Assembly: GCF_001514115.1 (NCBI RefSeq)
Contig: NZ_KQ948456.1
Coordinates: forward strand, 1-64,000
Length of the DNA stretch: 64,000 bases
Direction: 5' to 3'
From: Streptomyces olivochromogenes
Lineage (GTDB): Bacteria; Actinomycetota; Actinomycetes; Streptomycetales; Streptomycetaceae
Numbering within the stretch: the stretch's first letter is position 1; each line of letters begins with the position of its first letter. The translations under genes and the position numbers were made by a program. This document shows, one piece after another, positions 33,467 through 42,310 of the stretch. The notes under the pieces are model-generated. The model saw only the letters and a list, made by a program, of their open reading frames with translations. It did no database searches and was not told the DNA's origin.

Positions 33467-34447
33467 ATGCACTGCGAATTCTTCGGCACTCTTCCCGACG
33501 GCACCCCGGTCCACCGCTGGACGCTGGAGCGCGCCGGGGTGCGGGTGCGGATCCTGACGTACGGCGGGATCGTCCAGTCGGTCGAGGTCCCGGACCGGGA
33601 CGGGGCGCGCGCGGACGTGGTGCTGGGGTTCTCCGACCTCGACGGCTATCTGACGCACACGGGGCCGTACTTCGGGGCGCTGGTCGGGCGGTACGCGAAC
33701 CGGATCGCCGGGGGTCGCTTCCTCCTCGACGGCCTCACCTGTCACCTGGCGCAGAACAACCCGCCCAACTCCCTGCACGGCGGGGAGCGCGGATTCGACA
33801 AGCGGGTGTGGGACGCGGAGCCGGTCGATCACGGGCTGCGCCTGACCCGGGTCTCCCCGCACGGCGAGGAGGGCTTCCCGGGCCGTCTGGAGGTCTCGGC
33901 GACGTACACGCTGGACGAGGCGGGCGCGTTGGGAATCGCGTACGAGGCGGTCACGGACGCGCCGACCGTGGTGAACCTGACGAACCACACGTACTGGAAC
34001 CTGGCCGGTACGGGCAACGCCGGCGGCCACGAACTCCGGCTGGACGCCTCGCAGCTGACGCCGGTGGACGCCGATCTGATCCCCACCGGGGCGCTGGACG
34101 CCGTCGACGGGACGCGGTTCGACTTCCGTACGGCGCGGAAGGTCGGCGCCGGTTACGACCACAACTTCGTACTCGACAAGGGGCTCACGGAGACCGCCGT
34201 CGAGGTCGCCGAGCTGCACGACCCGTCCTCCGGGCGGACGCTGACGGTCGCGACCACCGAGCCCGGGCTCCAGCTGTACACGGCGGAGCACCTGAGCGAC
34301 CCCTTCGCCCCCGGGGACGGCGTCGCGCTGGAGACCCAGCACTTCCCCGACTCCCCCAACCGGCCCGAGTTCCCGAGCACGGAACTGCGGCCGGGCGGGG
34401 TGTACCGGTCGGAGACCGTGTACGGGTTCGGCGTCCGCGGCCAATAG
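33467..34447 (+). CDS. galM: Aldose 1-epimerase (galactose mutarotase), cytoplasmic
   Basis: The 326-residue beta-sandwich enzyme interconverts alpha and beta anomers of aldoses. Family motifs are NRIAGGRF, SLHGGERGFDKRVW, VVNLTNHTYWNLAG (His catalytic) and ALETQHFPDSPNRPEFP (Glu base). No signal peptide is present. TAGGCT at 33452-33457 lies nine bases before the ATG, consistent with a leaderless start. A second, Tat-exported paralogue lies at 58292. Confidence 0.93.
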   Translation: MHCEFFGTLPDGTPVHRWTLERAGVRVRILTYGGIVQSVEVPDRDGARADVVLGFSDLDGYLTHTGPYFGALVGRYANRIAGGRFLLDGLTCHLAQNNPPNSLHGGERGFDKRVWDAEPVDHGLRLTRVSPHGEEGFPGRLEVSATYTLDEAGALGIAYEAVTDAPTVVNLTNHTYWNLAGTGNAGGHELRLDASQLTPVDADLIPTGALDAVDGTRFDFRTARKVGAGYDHNFVLDKGLTETAVEVAELHDPSSGRTLTVATTEPGLQLYTAEHLSDPFAPGDGVALETQHFPDSPNRPEFPSTELRPGGVYRSETVYGFGVRGQ

Positions 34448-34453
34448 CCGACG

Positions 34454-34486
34454 ACCGGTAACCGGTAACCGGCGACCGGCGACCGG
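34454..34486. repeat. 7-bp tandem repeat between convergent genes
   Basis: Two accggta units, two accggcg units and an accggg remnant follow each other between the galM stop and the stop of the membrane protein gene. Confidence 0.75.
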
Positions 34487-34489
34487 GCG

Positions 34490-35326
34490 TCAGACGCTCT
34501 CGCCGCGCATCCGCCTGGTGGCCCTGCCCAGCAGGGTCATCGCGCCGAGGCAGACCGCGACCACCACGGCGCCGATCAGCGCGGGGAGCGGGGACTTGCC
34601 CTTGATCCCCTCCACGAGCACGGTGGTGGCCAGCACCATGATGATCGAGTACAGGCTCCGGCCGACCTTGGCACCGGCCGGGATCACCCGCAGCAGCTGC
34701 GGGATCGTCGTGGCGGCGGCGATGCCCATGCCGAACGGGACGAACGCGCCGAGCACCAGGGCGCCGAAGCCGAACGAGTTGCCGTACGCGCCCCATCCGG
34801 CGCCCTTGTAGAGCAGATAGCCCGCGGCGCCGAGGGACAGCAGGACGAGTACGCCGTTGAGGTACGCGGCGAGGGTGGCGGCCTTGCGGGCGCCCGGCAG
34901 ATGCGCGGCCGGGGAGCGCCAGGCGTCCGGGGTGATCAGGCGCAGCTGCTGCTTGAGGGCCCGCATCCGTGCCATGGCGAAGAGGCCGACGGCCACGGCG
35001 ACCAGTCCGACGGCCGTGGCCGCGAAACCGATCGGTGCCCGCGTGATGCCGTAGTGGGCGCCGCCGAAGGTCAGCGGGATGCCGAGGACGAAGCCGTACG
35101 CGTACGTCTTCGCCTGCTGCTGGATGCGCACCACCAGCTGCCGCTGGTCGGGGGTGAGGTTGGGGTCCAGCCGCATCTCGCCCTCGCCCAGGTGCTGTTG
35201 GGGGGCCTGGGGCTGCTGCTGGTACTGCGGCGGGTACGGGACCTGCTGCGGAGGCGGGTAGTAGGGCTGCTGCCCCTGATACGGCCCCTGCGGTGGGTAG
35301 GGACCTGGCTGCTGACCTGGGTACAT
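34490..35326 (-). CDS. Membrane protein with Pro/Gln/Tyr-rich cytoplasmic N-terminus
   Basis: The 278-residue protein has a disordered ~50-residue N-terminus (YPGQQPGPYPPQGPY and similar), then LTPDQRQLVVRIQQQAKTYAY and about six predicted membrane helices (roughly 78-125, 150-260), including two Gly/Ala-rich pairs. I do not recognise a transport or enzyme motif. ATG 35326 has GGGAG nine bases upstream. Proline-rich N-termini of this kind are common in actinobacterial membrane proteins and often bind partners. It is convergent with galM. Confidence 0.72.
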   Translation of the reverse strand: MYPGQQPGPYPPQGPYQGQQPYYPPPQQVPYPPQYQQQPQAPQQHLGEGEMRLDPNLTPDQRQLVVRIQQQAKTYAYGFVLGIPLTFGGAHYGITRAPIGFAATAVGLVAVAVGLFAMARMRALKQQLRLITPDAWRSPAAHLPGARKAATLAAYLNGVLVLLSLGAAGYLLYKGAGWGAYGNSFGFGALVLGAFVPFGMGIAAATTIPQLLRVIPAGAKVGRSLYSIIMVLATTVLVEGIKGKSPLPALIGAVVVAVCLGAMTLLGRATRRMRGESV

Positions 35327-35452
35327 GCGTTGTTCTCCCCCGAACCGGCGTGTTCCGGCCCGCGAGTCTGCCACAGGTGGCCGAGAACCGACGAGCCCCG
35401 ATCCGGATGTCAGGTTCCGGACCGGGGCTGCTCGGGGTGGACTCGTCCCGCG

Positions 35453-37933
35453 TCAGACGTTAATCGTCGCCGCGACCCGACGGTCGACGATCGAGCGACC
35501 CGCAGCAACCTCGTACGAACCCTTCACAAACACCCAGGCTCCGGTGCTCTCGTCCCAGACCTCGAAGGCCCGGCGCGGGAGTGCGAGGACGACGTCGACG
35601 CTCTCGCCGGGGCCCGCCTCGACGCCCGCGAAGGCGGCGAGCCAACGGGCCGGGCGCTCGGCGTCGGCCTCGACGGGCGCCAGATAGACCTGGACGACCT
35701 CGCGCCCGGCCCGCGCACCGGAGTTACGGACACGGACCGTGACCGTCGTACCCGAACCGGCACCGGCACCGGCGTCGCCACCGCCGAGCTCGATCGACTC
35801 GTACGTCCAGTCGGTGTAGCCGAGGCCGTGTCCGAAGGCGTACGAGGGGGTCCTGCCCTCCTTCTCCCAGGCGCGGTAGCCGATGAACACGCCCTCGGTG
35901 TACGGGAGTTCGCCGTCGGCCGGGACCACCTGGGTGACCGGGGCGGCCGCGTGGGAGCCCCAGGTGGTGGGCAGCCGGCCGCCGGGCTCGTGGGCGCCCG
36001 TAAGGACGTCGGCGAGGGCGGCGCCGCCTTCCTGGCCGGGGAACCAGCTGAGCAGTACGGCCGCGACCTCCTCGCGCCACGGCAGCTCGACCGGGGAGCC
36101 GGCGTTGACGACCACGACGGTGTTCGGGTTGGCGGCGGCGACGGCGTGCACCAACTCGTCCTGGCGGCCGGGCAGCCGGAGGTCCTTGCGATCGAAGCCC
36201 TCGGACTCGACGCGGTCGGTGGTGGCGACCACGACGACGGCGGTGTCGGCGGCGCGGGCGGCTTCGACGGCCTCGGCGATGAGTTCGTCCGGGTCGCGGC
36301 GCGGGTCCTGGTGGGCGAGCGCGAAGCCGATCATCTTCAGCGGCGCGCCCTCGGGGACGACGATGACGTGCCGCAACGCCACCTCGTACGTCTCACCGGC
36401 GACGAGGTCCACCTGGGCACGCTCGACGGGGGCGCCGAAGAACGCCTCGAAGGGGTCGTCCTTCGTGCCGCGCTGGATGTCGTCGAAGTGGACGGTGCCG
36501 TCGACGGTGAGCGTGAACGCGCCGAGGCCCTTGATGCCGAGGGTGTGGGTGCCGCTCTCGCGCGGGGTGAAGGTGCCGGTCAGTTCGACGCTGTGGAGGG
36601 TGGCGTGGGTGACGCCCTCGGGGAGGTCGTCACCCATCCACTGGATCTGGCCATTGGGGGCCGAGCCGGTGCCGATGACCGTGCCGGCCCGGTCGCGGCA
36701 GACGGCCCGCAGGGTGAACCCCCTGTCGGCGACGGCGAGTTCCTCGTTCGGGTCGGCGCCGACGGCGTACGTGAGGCTGCCCTCGGGGAGGGCGGCGGTG
36801 AGGCCGTCGAGGGGCGGGACGACCCGGGAAGGGAAGACGGTGGCGGAGCCGCCGCCGAGGACGCGGGCGTCGCGGGCGGCGGCGCCGATCAGGGCGACCT
36901 TGTGCCCTCCTTCGCCGCGCCCTTCCCCGAGCGGAAGAGCCCCTTGGTTGCGCACGAGGACGAAGGAGCGGCGGGCGATCTCGCGGGCCAGGGCCTCGCC
37001 GTCCACCGTCGCGGGCGGTTCGGTGACGACCGGCTCGGCGCCCTCCAGGATGCCGACGCGGGCGGCGAGCCGCAGGACGTTGCGGACGGCCTCGTCGACC
37101 TTGGCCTCCTCGACCTCGCCCGCGCGGACGGCGGTGGCGAGCGCCTCCCCGTACACGGTCCGGGGGCCGGGCATGGCGACGTCGAGACCGCCCTCGACGG
37201 CGCCGACCGTGGCGCGGGCGGCGGTCCAGTCGGAGACGTTGACGCCGTCGAAGCCCCACTCGCCGCGCAGGATCTCGTTCACGAGGTGGTGGTGCTCGGT
37301 CATCGTGGTGCCGTTGACCGAGTTGTAGGCGGTCATGATGCCCCAGGGGTGGGCGTTGGCGACGATGGCCTCGAAGGGGGCCAGGTACAGCTCGCGCAGG
37401 GCGCGTTCGGAGAGCAGGTTGTTCACCGTGAAGCGGTCGGTCTCGGCGTCGTTGGCGACGAAGTGCTTGACGGTGGTGCCGACGCCGCCCGACTGGACGC
37501 CCTGGACATAGCCGGAGCCGATCTCGCCGGTCAGGTACGGGTCTTCGCTGTACGCCTCGAAGTGGCGGCCGCCGAGCGGGGAGCGGTGCAGGTTGACGGT
37601 GGGCGCGAGGAGGACGTGGACCTGCTTGCGGCGGGCCTCCTGGGCGAGCAGGGTGCCGGCCCGGCGGGCGAGGGCCGGGTCCCAGGTGGCGGCGAGCGCG
37701 GTCGGCGAGGGGAGCGCGATCGACGGGTCGTCGGCGGTCCAGTGGACACCGCGTACGCCGATCGGGCCGTCGGACATGACGAGGGACTTGAGGCCGATCT
37801 CGGGCAGCGCGGGCAGCGACCACATGTCCTGCCCGGCGAGCAGCCTCGTCTTCGCGTCCAGGTCCAGCTTGCCGAGGGCCGCCTCGACGACCGCCTCGCG
37901 GGCCTCGTCGGCCGGTGTGCGCGTTCCCGCCAT
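35453..37933 (-). CDS. Glycoside hydrolase family 3 beta-glucosidase
   Basis: The 826-residue enzyme shows the full GH3 order: an N-terminal barrel with catalytic nucleophile D235 (FDGVNVSDWTA) and KHFVAND, the alpha/beta sandwich, a PA14-like insertion (GTHTLGIKGLGAFTLTVDG) and a C-terminal fibronectin-III-like domain. No signal peptide is seen, so it hydrolyses imported oligosaccharides (beta-glucosides or related) in the cytoplasm. GAGGAGG is six bases before ATG 37933. It is divergent from a TetR gene across ~136 bp, so local TetR control is likely. Confidence 0.93.
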   Translation of the reverse strand: MAGTRTPADEAREAVVEAALGKLDLDAKTRLLAGQDMWSLPALPEIGLKSLVMSDGPIGVRGVHWTADDPSIALPSPTALAATWDPALARRAGTLLAQEARRKQVHVLLAPTVNLHRSPLGGRHFEAYSEDPYLTGEIGSGYVQGVQSGGVGTTVKHFVANDAETDRFTVNNLLSERALRELYLAPFEAIVANAHPWGIMTAYNSVNGTTMTEHHHLVNEILRGEWGFDGVNVSDWTAARATVGAVEGGLDVAMPGPRTVYGEALATAVRAGEVEEAKVDEAVRNVLRLAARVGILEGAEPVVTEPPATVDGEALAREIARRSFVLVRNQGALPLGEGRGEGGHKVALIGAAARDARVLGGGSATVFPSRVVPPLDGLTAALPEGSLTYAVGADPNEELAVADRGFTLRAVCRDRAGTVIGTGSAPNGQIQWMGDDLPEGVTHATLHSVELTGTFTPRESGTHTLGIKGLGAFTLTVDGTVHFDDIQRGTKDDPFEAFFGAPVERAQVDLVAGETYEVALRHVIVVPEGAPLKMIGFALAHQDPRRDPDELIAEAVEAARAADTAVVVVATTDRVESEGFDRKDLRLPGRQDELVHAVAAANPNTVVVVNAGSPVELPWREEVAAVLLSWFPGQEGGAALADVLTGAHEPGGRLPTTWGSHAAAPVTQVVPADGELPYTEGVFIGYRAWEKEGRTPSYAFGHGLGYTDWTYESIELGGGDAGAGAGSGTTVTVRVRNSGARAGREVVQVYLAPVEADAERPARWLAAFAGVEAGPGESVDVVLALPRRAFEVWDESTGAWVFVKGSYEVAAGRSIVDRRVAATINV

Positions 37934-38069
37934 CGCGGTGCCTCCTCATTGAGTCCGTGAATCCGTGAATCCGTTCTGTGTGTCCATCCTGCATCTGATA
38001 CCTGTAGAGCAGTAGGTTTCGTTATTTCTTCGTTACATTCCATGAATGCTCATGCCGTACGGTGACGCC

Positions 38070-38627
38070 ATGAGCACCAGGGCCAGAAGCGAGGAGCGGC
38101 GCGCCGAGATCGTCCGGGCGGCCCTGGAGGTGATCGCCGAGCGCGGCTACCGGGGCGCGAGCATGGCGTCGGTCGCGGAACGCGTGGGGCTGACCCAGCA
38201 GGGGCTGCTGCACTACTTCCCGACGAAGGACGCGCTGCTCGTCGCGGTGCTCAAGGAGCGGGACCAGTGGGACGCCGTGCCCGACACCCAGTGGCGGGTC
38301 GACCTGCTCTCCTCACTGGTCGAGTACAACGCCATGCGGCCCGGGATCATCCAGACGTTCTCGGCGCTGCTCGGCGAGAGCGTCACCGAGGGGCACCCGG
38401 CGCGCGAGTACTTCACCGAGCGGTACGCCCGGGTGCGCGCGAGCATGGCGGCGGTGCTGCGCGCCGAGTACGGGGAGCGGCTGCCCAACGGGCTCACGCC
38501 CGAGCGCACCGCTCCGCTGCTGGTGGCGGTGATGGACGGCCTCCAGTTCCAGTGGCTCCTGGACCCGGAGTCGGTGGACATGCCGGGCGCGTTCCGGGAC
38601 TTCCTCGCACTGCTCGGCGAGGACTGA
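38070..38627 (+). CDS. TetR-family regulator beside the GH3 gene
   Basis: The 185-residue protein has a TetR HTH (RAEIVRAALEVIAERGYRG, SVAERVGLTQQGLLHYF) and an all-helical C-terminal domain, closer to the BetI-like subgroup than to the drug-responsive ones. Its divergent position suggests it controls the beta-glucosidase. ATG 38070 lies six bases after TACGGT, pointing to a leaderless mRNA. The intergenic region holds ACCT/AGGT half-sites around 37997-38015, too weak to call an operator. Confidence 0.9.
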   Translation: MSTRARSEERRAEIVRAALEVIAERGYRGASMASVAERVGLTQQGLLHYFPTKDALLVAVLKERDQWDAVPDTQWRVDLLSSLVEYNAMRPGIIQTFSALLGESVTEGHPAREYFTERYARVRASMAAVLRAEYGERLPNGLTPERTAPLLVAVMDGLQFQWLLDPESVDMPGAFRDFLALLGED

Positions 38628-38668
38628 ACCCGACCGCCACCGCCTGAGCCACTGTCCGCGCCAAGGGA

Positions 38669-39085
38669 TCACTCCGGCCCGGGTGCGTCACGCGGGGCCG
38701 GTACGGCCGTCACGGCGGCCACGACCTCGATCTCGATCAGGGCCTCCGGCTTGAAGAGACGGGAGACCTCGAAGGTCATGCTGGTGGGCGGGGCACCGGT
38801 GAGGTACTGGGCGCGCACGGCACCGTAGGCGGGGAGTTGGGTGATGTCCGTCAGATACGTACGGATGTTGATGATGTCCGCCAGGCCTGCCCCGTGCGCC
38901 CTCAGCAGGGCGTCGATGGTCTCGAAGACCCCGCGGCTCTGTTCCGTGAGGTCGGCGCCGTCCGCGACCTGTCCGGAGAGGTACAACAGGGCTCCCGCGC
39001 CCGGCAGTTCGACCCGGGCGACCTGGGAGTAGTAGCCGTTGGCTGGCCCCGGCGCCGAGGGCGGGTTGTCGAGCGTGATCTGCAT
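38669..39085 (-). CDS. RidA family (reactive intermediate deaminase) protein
   Basis: The 138-residue protein has the RidA/YjgF fold (LLYLSGQVADGADLTEQ, DALLRAHGAGLADIINIRTYLTDI, PTSMTFEVSRLFKPEALIEIEVVAA). RidA proteins hydrolyse enamine/imine intermediates from PLP enzymes; whether this divergent member keeps the deaminase Arg is unclear. It is 11 bp after the dehydrogenase gene on the same strand, so a common transcript is likely and a linked amino-acid or hydroxy-acid pathway is inferred. Confidence 0.86.
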   Translation of the reverse strand: MQITLDNPPSAPGPANGYYSQVARVELPGAGALLYLSGQVADGADLTEQSRGVFETIDALLRAHGAGLADIINIRTYLTDITQLPAYGAVRAQYLTGAPPTSMTFEVSRLFKPEALIEIEVVAAVTAVPAPRDAPGPE

Positions 39086-39096
39086 GAGCGGTCCTC

Positions 39097-39909
39097 TCAG
39101 ACGGAGCGGCGGATGTGTTCGACGGCCTTCGCGATGTCCGCGCCGGCGGCGGCGGGATCGGCGGCGGCACTCTTGTACTGCTCCAACACCGCTTCGAGTA
39201 CGGGGAGTTCGGCGACCTTCGTGGCGAGGGCGACGTCCTTGGCGGCGAGCGGGATGGCGAAGTACACGTCCTCGGCGAAGGCGCGGCCGACGGCACCACC
39301 GAGCGGGCCGTTCGCGAGCGCGGTGCGCGCCACGTTCTCGTCGATGCCGAGCCGGTCCGCGACGGCCATGGTCTCGGCGACGACGGCGACCCCGCCGAGC
39401 AGGGCCGTGTTGACGATGAGCTTGAGCGCGGCGCCGGAGCCCAGCGGGCCGGTGCGGGTGACGGTGCCGAGGTGGGCGAGCACCGGCTCGACGCCGGACG
39501 CGTCGCCGCCCGCGAGGATGCCGAGCTGCCCGGCGGCCGCCTTGTCGGTGCTGCCCGCCACGGGCGCGTCGAGGAAGGTCACGCCCTCCCCGAGCCGGGC
39601 GGCGAGTTCCTTGACCACGTCGGGCCCGACGGTCGACATCTCCACCCAGGTGGTACCGGGGCGAAGCTCCGGCACGATGGCGTCCGCGACCGCGTCGAGC
39701 GCGGCCGGGTTGGCGAGCATGGTGATCACCACGTCCGCGTCCCTCACGGCCTCGGCCGGGGACGCGGCGAGGGTGGCGCCCTCGGCGACGAGCGGCTCGG
39801 CCTTCTCGGCGGTGCGGTTCCAGACGGTCAGCGGGAATCCCGCGGTGAGAAGTCGGCCCGCCATCGCGGCGCCCATGTGCCCGAGCCCGAGGAATGCGAT
39901 CTTTTCCAT
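39097..39909 (-). CDS. Beta-hydroxyacid dehydrogenase family reductase
   Basis: The 270-residue protein is of the 3-hydroxyisobutyrate dehydrogenase/imine-reductase group. The Rossmann motif is FLGLGHMGAAMAGRLL; the substrate loop is DAPVAGSTDKAAAGQLGILAGG; the catalytic Lys lies in GSGAALKLIVNTALL. NADP use is plausible (VWNRTAEKA, Arg after the second strand). The start ATG 39909 is nearly leaderless, with TAGCGT eight bases before it. It is divergent from the LysR gene, its likely regulator. Confidence 0.88.
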   Translation of the reverse strand: MEKIAFLGLGHMGAAMAGRLLTAGFPLTVWNRTAEKAEPLVAEGATLAASPAEAVRDADVVITMLANPAALDAVADAIVPELRPGTTWVEMSTVGPDVVKELAARLGEGVTFLDAPVAGSTDKAAAGQLGILAGGDASGVEPVLAHLGTVTRTGPLGSGAALKLIVNTALLGGVAVVAETMAVADRLGIDENVARTALANGPLGGAVGRAFAEDVYFAIPLAAKDVALATKVAELPVLEAVLEQYKSAAADPAAAGADIAKAVEHIRRSV

Positions 39910-39916
39910 GCCTTCG

Positions 39917-39954
39917 ACGCTAGGCGGGCCCACGTGATGCGACAAGCGAATGTC
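39917..39954. promoter_or_regulatory. Promoter and probable LysR site between dehydrogenase and lysR
   Basis: On the minus strand TTGTCG (39945-39940), a 17-bp spacer and TAGCGT (39922-39917) form a housekeeping-like promoter for the dehydrogenase. GACA-N6-TGTC (39941-39954) overlaps the -35, a likely LysR-type operator. On the plus strand TAGCAT (39955-39960) could start a leaderless lysR transcript. Confidence 0.62.
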
Positions 39955-39967
39955 TAGCATGGCTCTC

Positions 39968-40891
39968 ATGCTCAACCCGCATGCCGTACCCGATCTCTCC
40001 GCCACCTGGCTGCGGGTCTTCCTGGAGGTCGCCCGGCACGGTTCGTTCACGGTGGCCGCGCGGACCCTCGGCTGGACGCAGTCCGCGGTGTCCCGGCAGA
40101 TCGCCTCGCTGGAGTCGGCGCTCGGCGGAGCCCCGCTCTTCGACCGGCTGCCCCGGGGCGTACGGCTGACGGAGGCCGGGCGGGTCCTCGTGCCGCACGC
40201 CGAGGCGGTGGTCGAGCGGCTGCACGACGCGAACCGCGAACTGGCCGCGCTGCGGCGGGTCGCGGGCGGCTGGCTGCGCTTCGGCGCGTTCGCCACGGCC
40301 GACGCCGCGCTCGTCCCCCGCGCCATCGCCGCGTTCCGCGTGCGCCATCCGGGCGTGCGGCTCACCCGCGAGGAGGGCCTGACGCCCGTACTTTTGGAGC
40401 GGCTCTCCGCGGGCGGCCTCGACCTGGCGATCGTCTCCACGACGAGCCGCGCGCCGCTGGACCCGTACACCCTGCACCACCTCCTCGACGAGTCCCTGTA
40501 CGTCGCCGTCCCCGCCGACCATCCGCTCGCCGCCGAGTCCTCCGTCCGCCTCCCCCAACTCGCCGACGCCGACTGGATATCCGGGTCCACCCGCCCCGAG
40601 GGCACCCTGCTGGACGCGGCCCTGCGGCACGGCTTCCGGCCGCGCGTCGCGCATGTCGTGGCCGAGTGGACGGCCAAGCAGGGGTACGTCGCCGCCGGGC
40701 TCGGGGTGACCCTGGTCCCGGCGCTCGCCGCCGAGTCCGTACGCCCGGACATCGCGCTGCTTGCGGTGCGCGACGAGGAGGCGCCGGCGCGGGCGGTGTA
40801 CGCGGCGACGGTGCGGGGCCGGTCACTGGGACCGGCGGCGCAGGCGTTCCTTGGGGCACTGCGGGAGGCGGCGACCCACCTGCCCACCTGA
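39968..40891 (+). CDS. LysR-family transcriptional regulator
   Basis: The ~307-residue protein has the LysR HTH (WLRVFLEVARHGSFTVAART, LGWTQSAVSRQIASLESALG) and a periplasmic-binding-like effector domain. Possible starts are ATG 39950, 39959 and 39968; the last is chosen because TAGCAT lies seven bases upstream and there is no Shine-Dalgarno for the others. It is divergent from the dehydrogenase/RidA operon and presumably controls it; the effector is unknown. Confidence 0.9.
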   Translation: MLNPHAVPDLSATWLRVFLEVARHGSFTVAARTLGWTQSAVSRQIASLESALGGAPLFDRLPRGVRLTEAGRVLVPHAEAVVERLHDANRELAALRRVAGGWLRFGAFATADAALVPRAIAAFRVRHPGVRLTREEGLTPVLLERLSAGGLDLAIVSTTSRAPLDPYTLHHLLDESLYVAVPADHPLAAESSVRLPQLADADWISGSTRPEGTLLDAALRHGFRPRVAHVVAEWTAKQGYVAAGLGVTLVPALAAESVRPDIALLAVRDEEAPARAVYAATVRGRSLGPAAQAFLGALREAATHLPT

Positions 40892-40940
40892 GCCACGCCT
40901 CATGGCGTACGTCCCCTCCGTCACGCGATACTGCCGCCGT

Positions 40941-40991
40941 CCGGCAGCTCCCCCAAGCTCTCGGCTTCGCTCGACCAGGGGGTACCCCCAT
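40941..40991. repeat. Intergenic palindrome CTCCCCC...GGGGGTACCCCC
   Basis: The arms CTCCCCC and CAGGGGG flank aagctctcggcttcgctcga, followed by a GGGGGTACCCCC palindrome. It is a well-known kind of Streptomyces intergenic element and lies upstream of the pyroglutamyl-peptidase-like gene. Confidence 0.7.
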
Positions 40992-41017
40992 CACGGCGAC
41001 GGAAGGCATGAACTCCC

Positions 41018-42271
41018 TTGACTTACCTACGCGTTCGGCTCGGAGCAGGCGCACTCGGACTGGCCCTGGTGGGCGGCGTGGCCGCGGCGCCCACCGCGTC
41101 GGCGACAGCGGCGGCCCCCGCCACCGTCGAGGAACAGCGCCTCGACCAGGCCACTCCCCAGGAGATCCTGCGGCGCTCCGGATTCGACACGGTGGCCACC
41201 GGGTTCACACGGGCACTGGAGGGGGCGGGCTCGTTCGGGCAGGCCGAGCGTGTCGTCGTACGGCAGGGGGCGCGGCTGTGGCAGCGGGCCGTCGACCGGG
41301 CGCAGGGGCGGGGCCCGGCGGGCGGCGACCTGAGCCGCGACGACGACCGGCCGCTGTACTGGGCGCGGCTGGGGATGACGCGCGAAGTACGGCAGTGGGA
41401 ACCGGAGTTCGGCCTCACGGACGCGCAACGTGCCAGTCTCCTGTCCGCGTTGGAGGAGAACTCGCGTGGCGAGAACGCCATCAGCTATCCGCGCGCCAAG
41501 GGCGTGAAGCGGATCCTGCTCACCGGGTTCGACCCGTTCACTCTGGACCGTGACGTCCGGATCTCCAACCCCTCCGGGGCCACCGCCCTCGCTCTCGACG
41601 GCACCACGATCCAGACCGCGGACGGCCCGGCGCGCATCGAGACCGCCGTGTTCCCGGTCCGCTGGCAGGACTTCGCCCAGGGCACGGTGGAGCGGACGCT
41701 GCGCCGCCAGCTCCCGCGCGTGGATCTGTTCACCACGGTGAGCCAGGGCCGCGTCGGCCGTTTCGACGTGGAGCGGACCAACGGGGCCTGGCGGGGCGGT
41801 TTCCCCGACAACGAGAACGTCTCCCGCACCGAGACGATCCCCGTCGCCGACCCGGCCTCGCAGCCGCAATGGACGTCGACGACACTCCCGTACGCGCAGA
41901 TCGTGGCCGCGGCCACGGGCCGCTTCCCCGTGTACGACCACACCTCGGTGACCGAGATCCCGGCGGGCGGCACCGATCCGGTCGTACGCTCCGACGGCCC
42001 GACCCCGGGTTCGACGGCGCGCGCCGGGGGCGGCGGGGACTACCTCTCGAACGAGATCGCCTATCGTGCGACGCTGCTGCGCGACCGCCTCGGACTGCAC
42101 GACAGCCTGCCCGGCGGGCATGTCCACACGCCCGTACTGCAGTTCGGCACGGGCAACACGGACCCGGCGACGGGGACGGTCACGGACCCCGAGTTCGTCC
42201 AGAACCGGCTGGACATCATCGCCCAGGTGCGGGCGATCGTGACGGTGGCCGTCAGGGGGGCGGGGCGATAA
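41018..42271 (+). CDS. Secreted pyroglutamyl-peptidase-I-like protein, Cys replaced by Ser
   Basis: The 417-residue protein has a Sec signal peptide (LGAGALGLALVGGVAAAPTASA). After a ~130-residue extra domain, the C-terminal part has the pyrrolidone-carboxyl peptidase I fold: LLTGFDPF (~167-174), the Glu region DVERTNGA (E252), the nucleophile motif GDYLSNEIAYR (S344 where canonical enzymes have Cys) and GGHVHTP (H370). Canonical PCP removes N-terminal pyroglutamate. With Ser it may be an esterase or amidase, or inactive. Start TTG 41018 is weak (GGAAGG eleven bases upstream). Confidence 0.78.
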   Translation: MTYLRVRLGAGALGLALVGGVAAAPTASATAAAPATVEEQRLDQATPQEILRRSGFDTVATGFTRALEGAGSFGQAERVVVRQGARLWQRAVDRAQGRGPAGGDLSRDDDRPLYWARLGMTREVRQWEPEFGLTDAQRASLLSALEENSRGENAISYPRAKGVKRILLTGFDPFTLDRDVRISNPSGATALALDGTTIQTADGPARIETAVFPVRWQDFAQGTVERTLRRQLPRVDLFTTVSQGRVGRFDVERTNGAWRGGFPDNENVSRTETIPVADPASQPQWTSTTLPYAQIVAAATGRFPVYDHTSVTEIPAGGTDPVVRSDGPTPGSTARAGGGGDYLSNEIAYRATLLRDRLGLHDSLPGGHVHTPVLQFGTGNTDPATGTVTDPEFVQNRLDIIAQVRAIVTVAVRGAGR

Positions 42272-42310
42272 CGGCGAGGACCGTGATGACGGCCACGGTG
42301 CGGATCCAGG

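Noticed and set aside
37934..38069. TetR operator between the GH3 gene and tetR
   Set aside because: Only ACCT/AGGT half-sites are visible; the remaining symmetry is at chance level.
39950..39967. ATG 39950 as the lysR start
   Set aside because: It overlaps the divergent promoter and operator-like site and has no Shine-Dalgarno; ATG 39968 fits a leaderless start better, although this is not certain.
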